Assembly: GCA_016794525.1 (NCBI GenBank)
Contig: JAEUJY010000141.1
Span: 1-64,000, forward strand
Source: Myxococcales bacterium
GTDB taxonomy: Bacteria > Myxococcota_A > Polyangia > Haliangiales > Haliangiaceae
Direction of reading: 5' to 3'
Length of the DNA stretch: 64,000 nucleotides
The notes under the pieces are model-generated. The model saw only the letters and a program-made list of their open reading frames with translations, had not been told where the DNA came from and did not search any database. Positions 59,593-64,000 of this stretch are shown in pieces; the stretch's first letter is position 1, and every line of letters begins with the position of its first letter. The translations under genes were made by a program, and so were the position numbers.

Positions 59593-60660
59593 GTGCGCAG
59601 CGCCTCGGAGCCCGGGCCGGGCCGTCCCTCGCGGGGCGGGGTTCGCGCCGCGGGCCGCCTCGCCGCCGGCTGCCTGAGCGGGCTCGCCGCCGCGCTCGCG
59701 CTGGCCGCCGCCTGCCGCCCGGTCGGCACCCCGCCGCTGGCGCCGGCCGGCGACCCGCGCGACGACGGCGTCGGCGTGCTCGCGCGGATGTCGCACCAGG
59801 TGCGGCTCGAGGGCGCCGGCGACGAGGCGTCCGACTCGGGGTACCGCGACGACCGCGTGGATCGCGACCTGTCCGAGGACAGCGACCCGCTGGCCTACGC
59901 CGGCTACGGCTACGGCGGCTTCGGCTACGGCGGCTTCGGCTATGGCGGCGCCGGCTACGGCGGCCTCGGCGGGCTCGCGCTCGGCTACGGCCCGCCGCCG
60001 CCACCGCCCCCGTCGACGTACGAGGCGGTCGGCTTCGGCGACCTCGGCCGCATCGAGGGCACGCTGACGTGGGCCGCGAACGGCGGCGTGGCGTGGCCCG
60101 CCGACTGCCCGCTGGCGCGGACCGCGGTGCGCGGCGCGCCGGTCGCCGGGGCGGTGGCGTACCTCGACAAGCTCGAGCGCGGCCGCGCCGGCATCGTGCA
60201 GTCGACGGCCGTCCTGACCGCGACCCCGTGCGGCCTCGCGCCGGCCGTGCAGCTGGTCAGCCCGGTGCCCGCGGTCGTCACGATCGAGAGCCACCGCAGC
60301 GCGGGCCTGATCCTCACCGCGCGGGCGATCAGCGACGAACTGGTCGAGCTCGACCCCGGCGGCCGCGTCGAGCTGGCGCTGGATCGCCCCGGGCCGACGC
60401 GGGTGTCGGCGCCCGGCCTGGCGCCGGCGTGGCTGTGGGCGCTGCCGCACCCGTACTACGCCGTGACCGACGCCGGGGGCCGCTTCGTGCTCGACGACGT
60501 CCCGCCCGGCAGCTACACGCTCGTCGTGTGGGCCGCGCCGCTGGCCGCGGCGGTCGGCGCCGACGGGCCGACCTGGTCGGCGCCGATCAGCGAGAAGCAC
60601 ACGGTCGTCGTGCGCGCGAGCGGGACGGCCGCCGTCAGCTACGCGCTGACGCCGCCGTGA
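59593..60660 (+). CDS. Exported protein with Tyr-Gly repeats and carboxypeptidase-like domain
   Basis: From the GTG the protein is 355 residues with a lipoprotein-type signal (LALAAAC near residue 41). An acidic linker and four YGG-type repeats (YGYGGFGYGGFGYGGAGYGG) precede a poly-Pro stretch. The remainder looks like a plastocyanin-like or carboxypeptidase-regulatory beta sandwich: GRIEGTLTW, VAGAVAYLDKLERG, PHPYYAVTDAGGRFVLDDVP, PGSYTLVVW. Such domains occur in myxobacterial surface proteins that bind glycans or metals. Ligand unknown. Confidence 0.65.
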   Translation: MRSASEPGPGRPSRGGVRAAGRLAAGCLSGLAAALALAAACRPVGTPPLAPAGDPRDDGVGVLARMSHQVRLEGAGDEASDSGYRDDRVDRDLSEDSDPLAYAGYGYGGFGYGGFGYGGAGYGGLGGLALGYGPPPPPPPSTYEAVGFGDLGRIEGTLTWAANGGVAWPADCPLARTAVRGAPVAGAVAYLDKLERGRAGIVQSTAVLTATPCGLAPAVQLVSPVPAVVTIESHRSAGLILTARAISDELVELDPGGRVELALDRPGPTRVSAPGLAPAWLWALPHPYYAVTDAGGRFVLDDVPPGSYTLVVWAAPLAAAVGADGPTWSAPISEKHTVVVRASGTAAVSYALTPP

Positions 60661-60986
60661 GCTGAGGGGCAGTCCTGCCGCGCGGCCGGGCGCGGGCGCG
60701 GGCGCGACCCGCGACGCGCCATGCGGGCGCCGGCGGCTGAGGCGCAGGCCCAGGCGCGGAGGGCGTGCGGCGGCGCCCGATCACGGCGGGAGTGGACGGA
60801 ACCGGACAGTCCGGCGTGGACGGGTCGTGGCCGGATCCCGGACATTTGTCCGGGATCCGGACGGATTTCGTCCGAGATTCGGACGCGGACCACGAGAGAT
60901 CGCGGGGTTGGCGTAGGCACGCAGGTTGAAAGGGGCCGGCGCACACCCGGCGGCATCTGCCGTCATCTCAACCAGGAGGCAACGTC
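60661..60986. repeat. Gene-free region with strong TCCGG-type hairpins
   Basis: 326 nt without a gene. 60831-60860 is a perfect hairpin with 14-bp arms (CCGGATCCCGGACA) and loop TT. CCGGAC-A-GTCCGG lies at 60802-60814, and GTCCGA-GAT-TCGGAC at 60870-60884 repeats the sequence at 265-279. The sequence GTTGGCGTAGGCACGCAGG and a strong Shine-Dalgarno (AGGAGG, 60973-60978) precede the next gene. Confidence 0.65.
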
Positions 60987-61268
60987 ATGAGTTTCGCGAC
61001 CGCAGGCAGTGGGTTTGGCAACAAGGGGCGCATGTTCAAGGTGCTGTGCCCGATCGAGCGGAAGGACGGGAGCACGCACTGGCTGCGGATCGGCTCCGGC
61101 TTCCCCAACAAGGACCAGTCGGTCAACATCTACCTCGACGTCCTGCCCGTCAACCTCAAGCTCCAGCTGCGCGAGCTCGACGAGGAGGACCTGCAGCCGC
61201 GCGCCAAGCGGGCCAGCGCGGCCGGCGGGGACGCGCCGAACCGCCAGGGCGAGGCGCTGCCGTTCTGA
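60987..61268 (+). CDS. Small protein with SSB-like C-terminal tail, 93 aa
   Basis: A compact strand-rich domain ([48 protein letters not shown]) is followed by a basic stretch (RAKRAS) and a disordered tail that ends GEALPF, resembling the PF tip of single-stranded DNA-binding proteins. It could be a small OB-like or nucleic-acid-binding protein; this is inference from pattern only. AGGAGG, 8 nt before ATG, is one of the strongest ribosome sites in the window. It is followed by compound element G and then a ComEA-like gene. Confidence 0.6.
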   Translation: MSFATAGSGFGNKGRMFKVLCPIERKDGSTHWLRIGSGFPNKDQSVNIYLDVLPVNLKLQLRELDEEDLQPRAKRASAAGGDAPNRQGEALPF

Positions 61269-61274
61269 GTTCCA

Positions 61275-61341
61275 GGAGGTGCGTCGCCGCACCTCCCTCG
61301 GCGGGGCCAGGTCCCGCCGAGCCTCCCACCAGGACGCGAGA
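61275..61341 (+). repeat. Compound 3'-end double-hairpin element, copy G
   Basis: Hairpin 1 pairs GGAGGTGCG (61275-61283) with CGCACCTCC (61288-61296). Hairpin 2 pairs CTCGGCGGG (61297-61305) with CCCGCCGAG (61313-61321). The tail is CCTCCCACCAGGACGCGAGA (61322-61341). The element starts 6 nt after the stop codon. Confidence 0.78.
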
Positions 61342-61431
61342 CGCCCGCGCGCCGACGCTCCGCTGAGCGGACCGCGTCGCCGCGCCGTGGCGCCCGCGCA
61401 CCATCCACGTTTCAACGACCAGGAGACTTCC

Positions 61432-61848
61432 ATGACCACGATCGTTTCTCGTTCGCTCGCTCCCGCGCGCCGGCTCGCCGGCCGCACGCTCCCGGCGCTC
61501 GTCCTCGCGGCGTGCGCGTTCTTGTGGCTCCAGCCGCGACCCGCGCTGGCGGCGCCGCCCGCGGTGGCCGCCGCCGCGGCCGACGACGGCGACGACGCGC
61601 CGCCCGGGCGCAAGGCGACCAGCGGCAAGCTCAACCTCAACACCGCCACCGCCGAGCAGCTCGAGCTGCTGCCCGGCGTCGGCCCGGCGAAGGCCGAGCG
61701 CATCATCGCGTTCCGCCAGAAGCACGGCGCGTTCAAGCGGGTCGCCGACCTGCGGCGGGTGAAGGGCTTCGGCCGCAAGACGCTCAAGAAGCTCGAGCCG
61801 TTCCTCGACATCAAGGGCGAGACCACGCTCGTCGCGCCGAGCGACTGA
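61432..61848 (+). CDS. ComEA-like helix-hairpin-helix protein
   Basis: This 138-residue protein has a signal peptide ([20 protein letters not shown]), a short acidic linker, and the ComEA HhH signature [20 protein letters not shown], followed by [20 protein letters not shown]. ComEA-type proteins bind incoming double-stranded DNA in natural transformation, although similar exported HhH proteins have other uses. AGGAG lies 6 nt before ATG, a style shared with the upstream small SSB-tailed gene. Confidence 0.85.
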   Translation: MTTIVSRSLAPARRLAGRTLPALVLAACAFLWLQPRPALAAPPAVAAAAADDGDDAPPGRKATSGKLNLNTATAEQLELLPGVGPAKAERIIAFRQKHGAFKRVADLRRVKGFGRKTLKKLEPFLDIKGETTLVAPSD

Positions 61849-61876
61849 CGGCGGGCGTCGCGGCGCGCGGGTCGGA

Positions 61877-61890
61877 CGCTCCCGGGAGCG
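61877..61890 (+). terminator. GC palindrome after the ComEA-like gene
   Basis: CGCTCCCGGGAGCG is a perfect 14-bp palindrome 28 nt after the stop, without a T-run. Confidence 0.35.
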
Positions 61891-61999
61891 CCGCCCGCTC
61901 GCCCGCGGACGCTTGGCCGCGCGCGGCGTCGCACCATGTGGGTGCGGCTGCGCGCGAATCACGTGGCCGCCGCACCGCGCGAGCGGCGGCGCCACGCGA

Positions 62000-62005
62000 T
62001 ATGAT
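62000..62005 (+). promoter_or_regulatory. -10 hexamer TATGAT
   Basis: TATGAT, five of six matches to TATAAT, ends exactly 6 nt before ATG 62012. No Shine-Dalgarno. This is the clearest leaderless start in the window. Confidence 0.55.
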
Positions 62006-62011
62006 CGCCAC

Positions 62012-62308
62012 ATGAGCGACTCTGTGGGCATGCGGGTGGTTGGCACCATCCGGACCATCGAGTTGTACGCGGCGATGGCGAAGTTCCACAGCGTCGCGCC
62101 GCGGCAGGTCGCACGGATCGTCCTCGAGATCGAGCAAGCCAACGACGAGGACGGCATCGAGATCAACGTCGAGAACCTGGCCGGCATGCACTTCCAGGGG
62201 CCGCCCGAGCTGGTCCCGCTGTTCGTGCCCGGCCAGCGCGTCCAGATCGTGACGACCACGCCGAGCGGCATGCACATCGCCAGCATCAAGCCTGCGCCGC
62301 TGTCGTGA
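62012..62308 (+). CDS. Hypothetical protein, 98 aa
   Basis: A helix-strand protein ([20 protein letters not shown], then [20 protein letters not shown], and [18 protein letters not shown]) with no signal peptide or membrane helix. The second half has the alternating pattern of a small beta domain. No family is recognised. The start is fixed by TATGAT at 6 nt; an upstream in-frame ATG is less likely. Confidence 0.6.
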   Translation: MSDSVGMRVVGTIRTIELYAAMAKFHSVAPRQVARIVLEIEQANDEDGIEINVENLAGMHFQGPPELVPLFVPGQRVQIVTTTPSGMHIASIKPAPLS

Positions 62309-62340
62309 CCGCGCGCGCAGCGCGGCCACGATCCGCGGCC

Positions 62341-62354
62341 CACGCGCGCGCGTG
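62341..62354. repeat. Perfect CG palindrome upstream of the HNH gene
   Basis: CACGCGCGCGCGTG is a 14-bp palindrome 35 nt before the DUF222/HNH start; it could end the previous transcript. Confidence 0.3.
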
Positions 62355-62389
62355 ACGCGGCACCAGACAGATCACAGCGGGAGGCGGGG

Positions 62390-63928
62390 ATGGGCGAGCG
62401 GGGATGCGAGACAGACGCGACGACGGCGGCGGCGAGCGCCGACCGCGCGACGGCCGGCGAGGCCGAGTGGCAGGTCGTGGACCGGACGTTGCGGCACCTC
62501 GCGCGGCGGCGCGCCGCGCTCGACGTCGAGGAGGCCACGTGGCTGCGGCGCGCGCGCAGCGCGGGCGTGCATCGGCACCTCGGCTACGGCTCGTTCACCG
62601 AGTACGTCGAGCGCGTCCTCGGCTATGCCCCCGGTCCGGCGCGCGAGCGGCTCCGGGTCGCCGACGCGCTGACCGTCCTGCCGAAGCTGCGCGCGGCGAT
62701 GAACGCTGGCGACGTCGCGTACAGCGCCGTCCGCGAGCTCACGCGCGTCGCCACCGCCGACACCGAGGCCGCGTGGCTCAAGGCGGCCGCCAACCACACC
62801 GTGCGCGACATCGAGGCGATGGTCCGCGGCCGGCACCGCGGCGATCACCCGGACGACGCGCCCGACCCCGCGGCGCGCCTCCACGAGGTCCGGCTCCTCT
62901 TGACGTCGGCCACGCTCGCGCTGTTCACCGAGTCGCGGCGGGTCCGCGAGGCCGCGTGCGGCCACCCGCTCACCGACGAGGAGCGCGTCGCCGAGTGGTG
63001 CCGGCGCGATCTCGCGGGCGCGGCTACGGACGATCCCGCCGACCACCGCCCGCCGCACCAGATCGTCATCACCACCTGCGACGACTGCCGCCACGCCTGG
63101 CAGGACGCCGACGGGCGGGCGATCGAGATCAGCGAGACCGAGCTGGCCCAGGCGGCGTGCGACGCCGAGCTGCTCGGACGCGTCGACGGCGATCGCCCGG
63201 CGCGGGCGACGCGCTCGGTCCCGCCCCGGACCCGGCGGACCGTGCTGCGGCGCGACCGCGGGCGCTGCGTCGTGCCTGGCTGCCGCAACGCGCGTTACGT
63301 CGACGTCCACCACCTCGTGCCACGCGCGCGCGGCGGCGACCACGCCACCGCGCGCCTCGCCACGCTGTGCTACGCCCACCACCGCGCGGCCCACGACGGC
63401 CGCTTGAAGATCGACGGCCGCGCGCCGCACGCGCTCCGGTTCAGCCACGCGGACGGCCGCCCCTACGGCGTCCCGCCGTCCCACGTGGAACGCGCCGACG
63501 CGCCGGTCGGCGCCGCAGGCGGACGGCCCCGATCGGCCACGTCCGACCTGCCGGAGCCCGCTGGCGATCGCGCGCGCGGCGCCAGCGCGCCGTCAACCGC
63601 GCAGCAGCCAGACGCCGCGGGCCACGATCATCAACCCGACCGCGCCGAGCGCCAGCGGCGCCAGCCAGCCGCGCCCCGGCCGCGCCGGCCGCGCGCGTCG
63701 GGCCCGAGCCGCGAGGGCCGCCAGGGCCGCGAAGTAGGCCGCGGAGCCAAGCGCGACGCCGAGGGCCGCCGCGACCGCCGCGGCCAGGGACGACAGCGCC
63801 AGCGCCGCCGCGACGGCGAGCCACGCCGTCAGGGCCGCCGGGTTCGGCAGCGTCAGCGCGAGGCCAAACCAGAACGGCCGGGTCGGGACACCCGGCGCGG
63901 TCGGGGCGGCCGCCCGCCCCCGTCGTAG
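62390..63928 (+). CDS. DUF222/HNH endonuclease-like protein
   Basis: The frame is 512 residues. Residues 25-150 match DUF222 ([20 protein letters not shown], a GVHRHLGY motif, [17 protein letters not shown]). Residues about 290-350 form an HNH domain: [20 protein letters not shown] and [10 protein letters not shown] supply the His-Asn-His site and Cys residues. Such proteins are often multicopy and may be mobile or defence nucleases; activity is not proven. The last 110 residues are a low-complexity Arg/Gly tail lying antisense to the lysE gene. GGAGG lies 7 nt before ATG. Confidence 0.8.
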   Translation: MGERGCETDATTAAASADRATAGEAEWQVVDRTLRHLARRRAALDVEEATWLRRARSAGVHRHLGYGSFTEYVERVLGYAPGPARERLRVADALTVLPKLRAAMNAGDVAYSAVRELTRVATADTEAAWLKAAANHTVRDIEAMVRGRHRGDHPDDAPDPAARLHEVRLLLTSATLALFTESRRVREAACGHPLTDEERVAEWCRRDLAGAATDDPADHRPPHQIVITTCDDCRHAWQDADGRAIEISETELAQAACDAELLGRVDGDRPARATRSVPPRTRRTVLRRDRGRCVVPGCRNARYVDVHHLVPRARGGDHATARLATLCYAHHRAAHDGRLKIDGRAPHALRFSHADGRPYGVPPSHVERADAPVGAAGGRPRSATSDLPEPAGDRARGASAPSTAQQPDAAGHDHQPDRAERQRRQPAAPRPRRPRASGPSREGRQGREVGRGAKRDAEGRRDRRGQGRQRQRRRDGEPRRQGRRVRQRQREAKPERPGRDTRRGRGGRPPPS

Positions 63929-64000
63929 CGCCGCGATCGCCGCGAGGATGAGCACCGCGCCCGCCCCCAGCGACAGCGCCGCGCCGAGCCGCGGCCGGTG
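63593..64000 (-). CDS. LysE-family exporter, C-terminal part (runs off right edge)
   Basis: The minus-strand reading is open to the right edge. It shows LysE/RhtB features: [40 protein letters not shown] (the NP.A motif), then helices [20 protein letters not shown] and [20 protein letters not shown]. The family exports amino acids and related small molecules. The frame has good membrane-helix structure, which argues that this strand, not the opposite HNH tail, is the conserved one here. The N-terminus is outside the window. Confidence 0.75.
   Translation of the reverse strand, partial: HRPRLGAALSLGAGAVLILAAIAALRRGRAAAPTAPGVPTRPFWFGLALTLPNPAALTAWLAVAAALALSSLAAAVAAALGVALGSAAYFAALAALAARARRARPARPGRGWLAPLALGAVGLMIVARGVWLLRG

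Overview
The window is very GC-rich (roughly three quarters G+C by eye) and gene-dense, with about 59 genes on both strands and no tRNA, rRNA, CRISPR array or transposase that I can see. The organism is most likely a myxobacterium (Myxococcota). The evidence is the many small lipoproteins, an RCC1-repeat lipoprotein, a Hanks-type kinase beside an FHA/coiled-coil protein, a M36 protease with a myxosortase-like C-terminal tag, Asp-Ala-rich linkers and DUF222/HNH genes. No marker gene fixes the genus.

Layout. 1-2650: truncated DUF222/HNH gene, Tat-exported intradiol-dioxygenase-like lipoprotein, DUF4920 lipoprotein coupled to a PepSY-type membrane protein. 2704-6547: a glycan operon (GT2, polysaccharide deacetylase, NodS-like methyltransferase) divergent from a second deacetylase. 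6682-16916: envelope and secreted proteins (M36 protease, TraB/GumN-like, PDZ/GspC-like, M48-TerB fusion, TerB, RCC1 lipoprotein). 16954-21783: HD phosphohydrolase and fdhD on facing promoters, then a sulfatase-fold lipoprotein. 21886-26361: kelch-like protein, PD-(D/E)XK Fe-S nuclease divergent from a CxxC-rich protein, a proline-tailed protein, and a HARE-HTH protein behind an AT-rich leader. 26498-34257: MoaD-like carrier, aldehyde:ferredoxin oxidoreductase, Gly-rich lipoprotein, parvulin-like lipoprotein and a decaheme OmcA/MtrC-type cytochrome. 34445-41243: kinase, FHA/coiled-coil protein, and the sua5-purE-purK operon. 41377-52242: cytochrome P450, then an apparent osmotic/ion island (TPP-TPS fusion, NhaA, CLC channel with CBS domains, TreS-maltokinase fusion, MarR regulator). 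52290-58010: cysD-cysN, small lipoproteins, cyclophilin and a coupled pair with a C_GCAxxG-like motif. 58041-64000: envelope proteins, a small protein with an SSB-like acidic/PF tail, ComEA-like HhH protein, full DUF222/HNH gene and a partial LysE exporter.

Two signals cut across gene functions. First, seven compound elements sit at gene 3' ends. Each has one or two GC hairpins, and six end in a conserved tail close to CCGAnACGCGAGA. They follow the stop codon by 0-7 nt in six cases, their stems covary, and they lack a U-tract. Second, about twenty genes have a -10-like hexamer only 5-9 nt (most often 6) upstream of the start codon, with no Shine-Dalgarno, which implies leaderless mRNAs. This pattern also decides several starts. 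The best individual regulatory sites are a near-perfect 24-bp palindrome inside the treS promoter, an 11-bp inverted repeat enclosing the cysD promoter, and facing promoters between the HD gene and fdhD.
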